Positions 16,336-24,136 of a DNA stretch of 52,085 bases are shown here, one piece after another. The DNA comes from Prosthecobacter sp. (GTDB lineage: Bacteria > Verrucomicrobiota > Verrucomicrobiia > Verrucomicrobiales > Verrucomicrobiaceae). The first letter of the stretch is position 1. Each line of letters opens with the position of its first letter. The notes below the pieces were generated by a model that saw only the letters and a program-made list of their open reading frames with translations, was not told the origin of the DNA and did not search any database. Location of the stretch: contig NZ_JACSRD010000215.1 of the NCBI RefSeq assembly GCF_014879935.1, positions 1-52,085 on the forward strand, written 5' to 3'. A program made the translations under genes and the position numbers.

Positions 16336-17028
16336 TCACAGGTTCGATGCCGCCCAGACGCCCGCTTTGTCTCGCTGCGCTTGTTGCCGCAGTTGCTGGA
16401 GCTCCAGCGCGTAGTCGTTCAGCGAACGCGAGTCCGCAGGCAGGCTCGTCGTGACACCCGCGACACGGGCGTACCCCTTTTGCACCAGCAGGTCGGCCAG
16501 ATACACCGGCGGCCGGCCAGGATGGATCTCCACCAGGATCAGCGCGTAGTAGCGGCTGAGGCCCGGCACTTCCTCCCAGCGGGTCATCACGGTGAAGGCA
16601 TGCTGTTTGAGCAACTGCGTGACATACGCCACCGCCCGCTGGCCTTCCTCGACCACGCGCTGGCTGCTCACGCCAAAGTAGCGGCCCTGCTCCTGCACAC
16701 GCTGCGGATGCGTGGTGGACGCGTCCAGCGCATCCACGAAGTAGAGCACGAACACATGCTCGTCCTCGGTGTCGCTGACCTTGATGCGCAGCGTGTCGGC
16801 TTCGTTCGTGCGGCTCTCGATCAGCCGCGCTTTTGGGAACACCTTGAACTCCGGCAACGCCACCCGCGCACCATCCGCCGTCTGGCCGGCCGGCACCTGC
16901 GCCACACCCACCGGCAGCGCCGCCACCGGCACCGGGCGGCTTTCCTTCAACAGGATCGCCACCAGCACGACGATCAGCACCAGCACGCAGGTGATGGCGA
17001 GATTGAGCAAGGTGTCGCGCAGGGGCAT
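16336..17028 (-). CDS. Membrane-anchored SNase-like (thermonuclease-fold) protein
   Basis: A 230-aa protein. One N-terminal membrane helix (residues 8-27) is followed by a periplasmic domain. The order ADTLRIKV...HVFVLYFVDALDA...YVTQLLKQHAFTV...YLADLLVQKGYARV...LQQLRQQAQRDKAGVWA matches the OB-fold and terminal helices of staphylococcal nuclease-like proteins. The family active-site residues (Arg/Asp/Glu/Arg) are not obvious: the usual DG..R(L/I)RL.G.D.PE is here RIKV..T-EDEHVFVLYFVDALD. It may therefore be a non-catalytic fold or a divergent nuclease. Its promoter would lie in the 218-base divergent gap before the PSD1 gene, where I see nothing else. Confidence 0.7.
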   Translation of the reverse strand: MPLRDTLLNLAITCVLVLIVVLVAILLKESRPVPVAALPVGVAQVPAGQTADGARVALPEFKVFPKARLIESRTNEADTLRIKVSDTEDEHVFVLYFVDALDASTTHPQRVQEQGRYFGVSSQRVVEEGQRAVAYVTQLLKQHAFTVMTRWEEVPGLSRYYALILVEIHPGRPPVYLADLLVQKGYARVAGVTTSLPADSRSLNDYALELQQLRQQAQRDKAGVWAASNL

Positions 17029-17246
17029 GATTCGAGGACGGCAGTGGGAGGGCGCACTGTCCCGTGATCGCGGAAAGGCTCAAGTTGCAAAGTGAACGTG
17101 AACCGGGCACCGCCACCAAACTTCCCCGGGCATGAAAGAAACAACGTCGGCAGTCACGATAAAACGGGCCGTCCGATGGCACCTGAAAACGCGATGAAAC
17201 AACCCCTGGAATCTGCTGCGCGTGCTTTTGCCGCCTGACTGAAGCG

Positions 17247-20200
17247 ATGAAAACCGCCGCATTCATCCTCCTCGCCGCGTTCTCCGCACACGCCGTCGAT
17301 TTCGAACGCGACATCCGCCCGCTGCTTCAAGAGCACTGCGTCGAATGCCACGGTGCGAAGAAACAAAAGGGCGAGTTGCGTCTCGATGCGAAGTCTTTTG
17401 CCTTCAAAGGCGGTCATGAGGGTCCCACCATCATCGCAGGTCATGCGGATCGCAGTCCTCTCTTCCAGCGCATCACTCATGCCGATGCCGACGAACGCAT
17501 GCCGCCAAAGCGCGAGCCGCTCACGGCACCACAGATGGCGGCCGTGAAGCAGTGGATTGATTCCGGAGCCGTGTGGCCGGAAAACGACGCGGATCGAGCC
17601 GCGATGGCGGACAAACGGCTCGATCATTGGGCGTGGCAGCCGATTCAAACGTTACAAGTTTCAGGTTCCAAGTTTCAAGTGCCGAACCCGGCACAAGGCG
17701 GCTCGAAAGCCCATCTTGAGACCTTGAACTTGAAACCTGAAACTCAGTCGCCCTCCATCGACACCTTCATTCATGCCAAGCTGGCCGACAAGGACCTCCA
17801 ACCATCTCCCGCTGCCGATGCACGCACGCTCATTCGACGCCTGACCTTCGATCTGACCGGCCTGCCGCCCACGCCGGAGGAAGTGGAGGCGTTTGTGCAG
17901 GACGCCGATCCGAAGGCTTACGAGAAGCTGGTGGATCGGCTCCTCGCCAGCCCGCATCACGGCGAACGCTACGCCCGCCATTGGCTGGACATCGCGCATT
18001 ACGCCGACACGCACGGCTTTGAGCGCGATCAGCGCCGGGACAACGCCTGGCGCTATCGCGATTACGTCATCCACGCGTTCAACACCGACAAGCCCTACGA
18101 CCAGTTCCTTCGCGAGCAGATCGCGGGCGATGTCATCGCTCCACATGACGTGCAAGCCGTCGCAGCCACGGGATTTCTCGCGGCCGGGCCATGGGACTTC
18201 GTCGGACAGGTGGAAACGAAGAGCGATGTGCTGCGCCGCTCCGCACGGGCGCTCGATCTCGATGACATGGTCACCCAGGTCATGACGGCCTGCTGTGGTG
18301 TCACGGTGAACTGCGCCCGCTGCCACGATCACAAGCTCGATCCCATCTCCCAGCGCGAGTACTACTCGTTGTGGGCCGTCTTTGCCGGACTCAAACGCGG
18401 AGATCGCGATCTCGATGCCGCTGCATCCGTAAGGCTCGCCACCGAGCGCTCCAAAACGCAAAACCGGCTGCGGGAAGTCACAACCGAACTCGCCAAACTG
18501 ACCGGGGAGGGTCTCGATCTCGCTGACATGATCGGTGGTGGCAACGGTCGCGGCACGGGAACCAAGGGCGCCGGCCTGCACATCGGCAACGGCACCGTCG
18601 TGAAAGACAAGCTGGGCTACCATCGCGACATCAAGGCCAACCGCTTGCAGAAGCCGGAGTGGGGCCATGTGAATGCGCCCAAGTTTGTGCAGTGGCTTTT
18701 CGTCCCCGATGGTCGCGAGGAGGTGAACGTCGCCTTCAAACAGCCGGTGACGGGCGTGCCGGCCACATCCGCGCACACTTGGGACGCCATCCGCAACGGT
18801 CCGCTGGCCGCACAAGTCTCCACCACGATCGACGGCATCGATTTCGCGCAGGAAGGCCGCAGCATCCTGGGCCTGCACGCGAACAGCGGCGTCACCTTCG
18901 ATCTCAAAGCCATCCGCCAGTCCAGCGGCTACGCAAAGATGCGGCTCACCGCCCTGGTCGGCTTTGGAGCGGGTCCACAGGGGGCCGCCAGTCTCGCCGA
19001 CTTCACCGTCTTCGTCGGCAGCGAACGGAAGTTCCAGCGCCTCAAGATGCGCAAAGATCAATTCGCCCGCATCGACCTCAGCATTCCGGCCAATGCGCCG
19101 ACACTCACCCTCATCGCCACCGATGGCGGCGATGGCGGCATCGGCCACGATCTGCTGTTTCTGGGCGATGCACGGCTCTCTCTCGACATCGAATCGCAGC
19201 CGCTCTCCGCTGCCGACAAGGCCCGCGTGCAAAGCTTGCGTGCCGAGGAGAAGCAACTCAGCGCCCAACTGAACGCCAAAGTCACCACGGACAAAGTCTA
19301 TGCGGTCATCGCCGACAAACCGCCCGCGATCCAGGTCCTCAAACGCGGTGATCCCGAGTCTCCCGGCCCGGAAGCCATCCCTCCCGGCACACTCAGCCTC
19401 TTGAATCAGCTCACGCCTCACTTCGGCAGCGCCGACATGCCGGAAGGCGAGCGGCGCAAGGCGCTGGCAGCCTGGATCACCGATCCACGCAATCCGCTGA
19501 CGCGCCGTGTGATCGTGAACCGGCTGTGGCACTGGCATTTCGGGCAGGGCATCGTCAACACGCCGAGTGATTTCGGCCTCGGCGGCAGCAAGCCCTCCCA
19601 TCCCGAGCTTCTCGACTGGCTGGCGGACGAACTACTGCGCAGCGGCTGGTCTTTGAAGCATCTGCACAAGCTCATCGTGATGAGCGACACCTACCGCCAG
19701 CGGAGTGAAGTGACGGCAGGAAATGCGGCGCACATCGACTCTGCGAACCGCCTGCTCTGGCGCCAGAATCCACGCCGTCTGGAAGCTGAGGCGCTGCGCG
19801 ATGCCGTGCTCAGCGTCACCGGAAAGCTCAATCCACAGCAAGGCGGCCCCGCCTTCACCGACTTCACCTACACCGAGGGCTACGCACCGGTTTACCAGCA
19901 CCTCACCGCCGACTCGCCCGAGTTGTGGCGGCGCAGCATCTACCGCTTTGTGGTCCGCAGCACGCCGCAGCGTTTCCTCACCACGCTCGATTGCCCTGAT
20001 CCCGCCAATCTCACCCCTGCCCGGCTGACCACGACCACCGCGCTGCAATCCCTGGCCCTGTTCAACAACGACTTCATCCTGCGGCAGTCCCGTCATCTGG
20101 CGGATCGCGTCCGGCAGGCTGCGGTGGATGCCGACTCTGCCATCACACGGGCCTTCCAGCTCTGCTTTCAACGTCCGCCGACCCGCCAGGAGCTGACGGA

Positions 20201-20273
20201 CGCCCGGTCACTCGATCTGTTCTCGCTTTGCCGTGCGCTTCTCAACTCCAGCGAGTTTGTGTATGTGGACTGA
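17247..20273 (+). CDS. PSD1 cytochrome-type protein with DUF1549 and DUF1553
   Basis: A 1008-aa exported protein of the planctomycete-verrucomicrobial PSD1/DUF1549/DUF1553 family. A signal peptide (to about residue 16) precedes a c-type haem site CVECHG (about 31-36). The DUF1549 block has LIRRLTFDLTGLPPTPEEVE, HHGERYARHWLDIAHYADTHGFERD and a second CxxCH (CARCHDHK). The DUF1553 block has WITDPRNPLTRRVIVNRLWHWHFGQGIV, DFGLGGSKPSHPELLDWLA and RRLEAEALRDAVLS. These are thought to act with DUF1501 proteins in polysaccharide breakdown. A palindromic element (17657-17744) lies in frame in the linker after HWAWQPI, adding about 33 atypical residues. Confidence 0.92.
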   Translation: MKTAAFILLAAFSAHAVDFERDIRPLLQEHCVECHGAKKQKGELRLDAKSFAFKGGHEGPTIIAGHADRSPLFQRITHADADERMPPKREPLTAPQMAAVKQWIDSGAVWPENDADRAAMADKRLDHWAWQPIQTLQVSGSKFQVPNPAQGGSKAHLETLNLKPETQSPSIDTFIHAKLADKDLQPSPAADARTLIRRLTFDLTGLPPTPEEVEAFVQDADPKAYEKLVDRLLASPHHGERYARHWLDIAHYADTHGFERDQRRDNAWRYRDYVIHAFNTDKPYDQFLREQIAGDVIAPHDVQAVAATGFLAAGPWDFVGQVETKSDVLRRSARALDLDDMVTQVMTACCGVTVNCARCHDHKLDPISQREYYSLWAVFAGLKRGDRDLDAAASVRLATERSKTQNRLREVTTELAKLTGEGLDLADMIGGGNGRGTGTKGAGLHIGNGTVVKDKLGYHRDIKANRLQKPEWGHVNAPKFVQWLFVPDGREEVNVAFKQPVTGVPATSAHTWDAIRNGPLAAQVSTTIDGIDFAQEGRSILGLHANSGVTFDLKAIRQSSGYAKMRLTALVGFGAGPQGAASLADFTVFVGSERKFQRLKMRKDQFARIDLSIPANAPTLTLIATDGGDGGIGHDLLFLGDARLSLDIESQPLSAADKARVQSLRAEEKQLSAQLNAKVTTDKVYAVIADKPPAIQVLKRGDPESPGPEAIPPGTLSLLNQLTPHFGSADMPEGERRKALAAWITDPRNPLTRRVIVNRLWHWHFGQGIVNTPSDFGLGGSKPSHPELLDWLADELLRSGWSLKHLHKLIVMSDTYRQRSEVTAGNAAHIDSANRLLWRQNPRRLEAEALRDAVLSVTGKLNPQQGGPAFTDFTYTEGYAPVYQHLTADSPELWRRSIYRFVVRSTPQRFLTTLDCPDPANLTPARLTTTTALQSLALFNNDFILRQSRHLADRVRQAAVDADSAITRAFQLCFQRPPTRQELTDARSLDLFSLCRALLNSSEFVYVD
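17657..17744. repeat. In-frame palindromic element inside the PSD1 gene
   Basis: Left arm 17657-17679 reads AGTTTCAGGTTCCAAGTTTCAAG; right arm 17723-17744 is its near reverse complement (one gap, one mismatch; the outer ten bases pair perfectly). Between them lies a smaller hairpin, TGCCG-AACC-CGGCA (17680-17693). It is more AT-rich and word-like than the coding sequence around it, and encodes the low-complexity stretch VSGSKFQVPN...LNLKPETQ in a linker where relatives have variable sequence. It looks like a short mobile palindrome that inserted without breaking the frame. Confidence 0.6.
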
Positions 20274-20292
20274 TGTCTGATGGGGCCACGTC

Positions 20293-21735
20293 TTACAGCC
20301 GCGCCAGCGTCGTCGTGAGCAGTTTCCAAAACTTCTGCGCCGAGGAGATGCTCGCGCGTTCGTTTTCGGAGTGCGCTTCTTCGATGTCGGGGCCGAAGGA
20401 GATCATGTCGAGGCCCGGATAGGTCTGCGCGATCACGCCGCACTCCAAACCGGCGTGGCAGGCGCTCACGCCGACGTCGTGGCCGAAGATTTCGCGGTAG
20501 ATGCCTTTCATCTGATCGAGGATGACGGAGCTCGCACTCGGGCTCCAGCCGGGATAGCCGTCGTCGTTGCGCACTTCGGCACCGAGCAGTCGAAACGGAG
20601 CCGCAAAGGCCGCGGCGACATCGCGCTTGCTCGATTCGACGCTGCTGCGTTGAAGCCCGCTCCATTCGGCATGGCCTTTCCCGAGCTCGATGAGCGAGAG
20701 ATTCGACGACGCCTCGACCAATCCAGGCACTTCGGGGCTCATGCGATACACGCCGTTCACCACCGCTTGCAGCGCCAAAACGAGCGCTCGCTGCTTTTCG
20801 GCCGTCAGGGTCGAAACAGAGCCGTTTTCGAGCTTTGTCGTCGTGATCTGCAAATCGGGCTCGAGGCGTTTGAACTCATTTCGGATCGCTTCGGCCTCTT
20901 CGGCGATGTTTTGAGCAAAAACGGCCTCATCGAGCACCACGACGCGGGCGATGCATCGCGCTGGAATCGCGTTTCGAGCACTGCCGCCGCGCATCTCGAT
21001 CAACGCAGCCGCTTTTCCGCCGCAGGCGGCCAAAAGTCGCGCCATGAGCTTGATGGCGTTGCCGCGGCCTTCGTGGATTTGCAGGCCGGAATGGCCTCCG
21101 CGCAGGCCTTCGACGCGAATTTCGGTGATGCTGGCCTTCTCGTGCTTCGTTTCGGGATAACTCCAGCTCACCAGCGTGTCGATCCCGCCCGCGCAGCCGA
21201 TGGTGAACTCGTCATCTTCTTCCGAATCGAGGTTTAGCATCCTTTTGCCGGTGAGCAGGCCGCTTTGCAGCATGCGGGCACCGCTCATGCCCTGCTCCTC
21301 ATCAATCGTGAGCAGCGCCTCGATCGGCGGATGCGGCAGATCCTTCGACGCGAGCACCGCGAGGATCGCCGCCGCGCCGAGACCGTTGTCCGCACCGAGC
21401 GTGGTGCCACGCGCTCGCACCCAATCGCCATCCACCCACATTTCGATGCCTTGATTCGCGAAGTCGAAGCTCACGCCGTCCGCCGCCTTGTGCACCATGT
21501 CGAGATGCGCCTGCAAAATGACCGGCGCACGTCCCGCACGGTCCGCCGTGGCCGGTTTCTTCACGATCAAATTGCCACCACTGTCCTCGAGGCACTCCAG
21601 CGCATGCCTGGCCGCAAACTCACGCACAAACGCCTTCACCTTCCCCTCCTTCTTTGACGGCCGCGGCACGGCATTGAGATCAGCAAAGCAATTCCAGAGA
21701 GCGCGGGGTTCGAGAGAGCGGATGGCGTCGGACAT
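20293..21735 (-). CDS. pepD: Aminoacyl-histidine dipeptidase PepD (M20 family)
   Basis: A 480-aa cytosolic metallopeptidase (beta-Ala-His dipeptidase, M20C) that splits Xaa-His and other dipeptides. Zinc-binding motifs in order: VILQAHLDMVHK, RARGTTLGADNGLGAAAIL, LLTIDEEQGMSGARML with the catalytic Glu pair, LNLDSEEDDEFTIGCAGG, and a late HAGLECGVIAQTYPGLDMISFGPDI. Length is as expected (about 485 aa). The ATG at 21735 begins MSDAIRSLEPRALWNCFADLN, the canonical N-terminus. Tail to tail with the PSD1 gene, 19 bases apart. Confidence 0.95.
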   Translation of the reverse strand: MSDAIRSLEPRALWNCFADLNAVPRPSKKEGKVKAFVREFAARHALECLEDSGGNLIVKKPATADRAGRAPVILQAHLDMVHKAADGVSFDFANQGIEMWVDGDWVRARGTTLGADNGLGAAAILAVLASKDLPHPPIEALLTIDEEQGMSGARMLQSGLLTGKRMLNLDSEEDDEFTIGCAGGIDTLVSWSYPETKHEKASITEIRVEGLRGGHSGLQIHEGRGNAIKLMARLLAACGGKAAALIEMRGGSARNAIPARCIARVVVLDEAVFAQNIAEEAEAIRNEFKRLEPDLQITTTKLENGSVSTLTAEKQRALVLALQAVVNGVYRMSPEVPGLVEASSNLSLIELGKGHAEWSGLQRSSVESSKRDVAAAFAAPFRLLGAEVRNDDGYPGWSPSASSVILDQMKGIYREIFGHDVGVSACHAGLECGVIAQTYPGLDMISFGPDIEEAHSENERASISSAQKFWKLLTTTLARL

Positions 21736-21773
21736 GAGAGTTGCCCGCGATGATGCCGAGTCCTGCCGCTAGC

Positions 21774-22301
21774 TCAAGCCGGGCGTCGGCAAACCGCAAA
21801 CGCGTCCGTGAGGCGCTGGCGGAGCTGCGCATCGTCAAACGTGGCAATCAGCCGCTCGATCTCCACCGGTCGGATGAAATGATGCTTCAGCATCGCGCGG
21901 ATGAAGGCGATGTCCTTCGGGCGTGCTGCGTAAAGCTTCGCGATGGTGAGATCGCACGGGTCAATGCACCAGCCGGTCGCGCCGCCGGTGTTTTCATTGC
22001 ACACCGGTGTGAGACGCGTCTCCCATCCCTTCGGCAGCAGCGCTGTGTCCGGCCCCACGCCGTCGGCAAAGTAGCCGTAGGTTTCGCTGAAGCGTGACAG
22101 CTCACCGAGATTCCGTTCGATCTCGATGCGCAGATCGGGCTTGTCGCGTGCATAAATGTCGAGCTCCATCGACTGGCGCAGCTCGCGTGGCGCGTCGGGA
22201 TGCTTGCCGAGCACCGACTGACTGCCGATGATGATGAAATCCTTCTCGCCGGTGGTGCCGCTAGACGCCCGCAAGAGATGCTCGAGTTCGGCGCGCTTCA
22301 T
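21774..22301 (-). CDS. Nucleotidyltransferase-like protein (DUF6036-like), putative toxin
   Basis: A 175-aa protein with a minimal nucleotidyltransferase core: FIIIGSQSVLG (20-30) followed by MELDIYA (44-50). In active MNT/AbiEii-type enzymes the pattern is hG[GS]...DhD; here the first Asp is Glu. The segment DLTIAKLYAARPKDIAFIRAML is typical of the DUF6036/AbiEii group. Its start overlaps the upstream 116-aa gene by 41 bases, as in two-gene toxin-antitoxin units where the nucleotidyltransferase is the toxin. The toxin role is inferred from context. Confidence 0.7.
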   Translation of the reverse strand: MKRAELEHLLRASSGTTGEKDFIIIGSQSVLGKHPDAPRELRQSMELDIYARDKPDLRIEIERNLGELSRFSETYGYFADGVGPDTALLPKGWETRLTPVCNENTGGATGWCIDPCDLTIAKLYAARPKDIAFIRAMLKHHFIRPVEIERLIATFDDAQLRQRLTDAFAVCRRPA

Positions 22302-22611
22302 ATTTGTCGAGAATTTCCAGCCGCTTGTCTTGCGGCATCAAAACGGCAAACGGCGTGCTCTGACGCATGCGGACGGCCTCCTCGCCTCGATCATCCAGCA
22401 CCGCCAGCACACCGCGCACGCCTTCGAGGTCGATCACACGCTGCCATTCTCTCAAAGCATCCTTGTTCTGCTCCGAGTAGTCCGGATTGCCCAGCATGCG
22501 GTCGATCCACGTCTTCACGAGTACGAGCTGCCCTGGTGAACGCCGCAGCACATCGGCGATCACCTGGTGCATCTCGTAGCTGCGCTCGTCGATGACTTGG
22601 TGCCAGTTCAT
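22261..22611 (-). CDS. Putative antitoxin paired with the DUF6036-like nucleotidyltransferase
   Basis: A 116-aa helical protein starting MNWHQVIDERSYEMHQVIADVLRRSP. The pattern of a short N-terminal VIDERS..LH..IA..LR, then a W.RV.D-containing helix, then MRQSTPFAVLMPQDKR(L).IL.KYE is one I associate with small proteins encoded just before AbiEii/DUF6036-like nucleotidyltransferases. A longer reading frame extends upstream to 22806, but it crosses the divergent esterase gene; the ATG at 22611 is where family resemblance begins. It shares 41 bases with the next gene, implying coupled translation. Confidence 0.7.
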   Translation of the reverse strand: MNWHQVIDERSYEMHQVIADVLRRSPGQLVLVKTWIDRMLGNPDYSEQNKDALREWQRVIDLEGVRGVLAVLDDRGEEAVRMRQSTPFAVLMPQDKRLEILDKYEARRTRASLAGV

Positions 22612-22702
22612 GCACAGAGAATAACGCATCCGTTCCCTCGCGGCAAGACATGCCTTTTTCCCCGCAGGAAGCCGTTGGTCGTGTCGTTTCAGAATTCCGA
22701 CC

Positions 22703-23458
22703 ATGAAGTTGTTTCCGTTCATCCTCTTCGCTCTCTGCCCTCTACTCTCCGCTTCGGCTGCGGACAAGCCCGCGCATCTCTTCATCCTCACCGGGCAGTC
22801 GAACATGGCCGGGATGGACCCGAAGCTCGGATTTGAGCCGGAGGCGAAGATCGCGTTTCCGGATGCGGACGTGGCTTACATCAAGGTCGCGGTCGGTGGC
22901 ATGCCCATCCGTTACTGGGTGGACGAATGGAACGACATCGCCACGAAGCACGGCGTCGATGTCGCGAAGGCGCGTGAGAAGGACAAGAGCAAGGGCACCC
23001 TTTTCTACCCGCGCATCCTGGAACAGTTCGCCGCGATGCTGAAGGAGCACCCGAACGCAAAATCCGTCACCTTCTGCTGGATGCAGGGCGAGAACGACTC
23101 GAAAACCGGCCTCCACGCGCCTTATGCGGATGCTTTGAAGCAACTCATCGCCAACCTGCGCCGCGATTTGAAGCACCCGGACCTCAACGTCGTCATCGGC
23201 CGCATCAGCGATCACGAACGCATCAACCCGCCCGCCTGGAAAATCGTCCGCGAAAGCCAAGTCGCCGTCGCCCAAGCCGATCCGCACGGCGCATGGGTCG
23301 ATTGCGACGATCTCAACAACAAGGAGATCAAGGGCGTCATGACCAACGACCTCCACTACACCAAACCCGGCTACGAACTCCTCGGCCGCCGCTTCGTGCG
23401 TCAGGCGAAGGCTTTGATCGAAGGAAAGAAGGCTGCGGAGAATGGGCGGCCGGAGTGA
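22703..23458 (+). CDS. Secreted SASA-type carbohydrate esterase (SGNH fold)
   Basis: A 251-aa exported enzyme related to sialate O-acetylesterases and acetylxylan esterases. The signal peptide (to about residue 19, ...SASA) is followed by block I HLFILTGQSNMAGM with the nucleophile Ser, a glycine in VAVGGMPI, block III CWMQGENDSKTG with the oxyanion Asn, and the catalytic Asp-His in TNDLHYTKPGYELLG. All SGNH landmarks are present, so it should be active in removing acetyl groups from sugars. Divergent from the antitoxin-like gene; tail to tail with the SUFU gene, 14 bases apart. Confidence 0.87.
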   Translation: MKLFPFILFALCPLLSASAADKPAHLFILTGQSNMAGMDPKLGFEPEAKIAFPDADVAYIKVAVGGMPIRYWVDEWNDIATKHGVDVAKAREKDKSKGTLFYPRILEQFAAMLKEHPNAKSVTFCWMQGENDSKTGLHAPYADALKQLIANLRRDLKHPDLNVVIGRISDHERINPPAWKIVRESQVAVAQADPHGAWVDCDDLNNKEIKGVMTNDLHYTKPGYELLGRRFVRQAKALIEGKKAAENGRPE

Positions 23459-23472
23459 TTGCTGCCCACGCA

Positions 23473-24066
23473 TCACTCGATCCTTGGGCGTTTTGGATCA
23501 TAGATTTCGAATTTGGGATGCTTCCAAAACGCTTCGAGACCGATCCGCCCATAAAGGTCCACTTCGCTGCGATAAAATGGATAATACTGGCTTAGATGCA
23601 CCCGGTAGTTCGAAAGTTGAACGGATGCGGCTTCTGGCTCCAAAATCGATTGGGCGAAGATCAAGACCGCATCCATCTCGGTGTCTTCCACCAGCGGTCC
23701 ATCGACGGTGAAAACGTCTCCATAACAAAAGCGCTTTTTGCTGGCAAAGTAGGCCGTGAGATCCATCGCAACTGCAGGCCAGGCGTGACTGGTGGACTCC
23801 ATTGAAATGATCATTTCGGGTCTGCTTTGGGTCCAATCGGGATAATTCCGCTGACTGAGCCCATAAGTAACACCCGTGATCATGCCGGGTTCTGGCGTGC
23901 TCTCGTAAATGAAAATGGAAATGGCTGGCCCACCATCATCTGCGTCCTGCTTTAGAATCTTTTGTTCCCCACCAAAGATCGTAGTTAGGTGATCCAGATA
24001 GACTTCGGCGTCGCTTTTGGGCATTTGGTTTTGAGTTTGTTGTCGCACACTGCTCTCGCAGGCCAT
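23473..24066 (-). CDS. SUFU (suppressor of fused) domain protein
   Basis: A 197-aa cytosolic protein made of one SUFU-like domain: ITGVTYGLSQRNYPDW, RPEMIISMES, VAMDLTAYFASKKRFCYGDVF and the late YPFYRSEVDLYGRIGLEAFW. In bacteria this family is known mostly as immunity proteins of polymorphic toxins. No toxin gene is next to it, so it is an orphan here, possibly left from a lost cassette or protecting against kin toxins. ATG 24066 has AGGAG ten bases upstream; ATG 24024 (MPKSDAEVYLD) is an alternative. G+C looks lower than that of its neighbours, in keeping with transfer. Confidence 0.8.
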   Translation of the reverse strand: MACESSVRQQTQNQMPKSDAEVYLDHLTTIFGGEQKILKQDADDGGPAISIFIYESTPEPGMITGVTYGLSQRNYPDWTQSRPEMIISMESTSHAWPAVAMDLTAYFASKKRFCYGDVFTVDGPLVEDTEMDAVLIFAQSILEPEAASVQLSNYRVHLSQYYPFYRSEVDLYGRIGLEAFWKHPKFEIYDPKRPRIE

Positions 24067-24136
24067 TTTTCGTCAACTCCTCTTCCGACAATTTTCCCGC
24101 GAGTTCGCCCCGAGGGCCACGTTACCACGCGCCACC

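Noticed and set aside
17029-17246. Possible small gene in the 218-base divergent gap before the PSD1 gene
   Set aside because: Short frames there (such as M...RFSSLQSGGK) run into the PSD1 start or lack bias; I see only promoter-sized space.
17661-19601. 646-codon open frame antisense to the PSD1 gene
   Set aside because: Common in high-G+C DNA opposite a real gene; composition is E/G/R/V-rich with no motif, while the plus-strand protein has clear domains.
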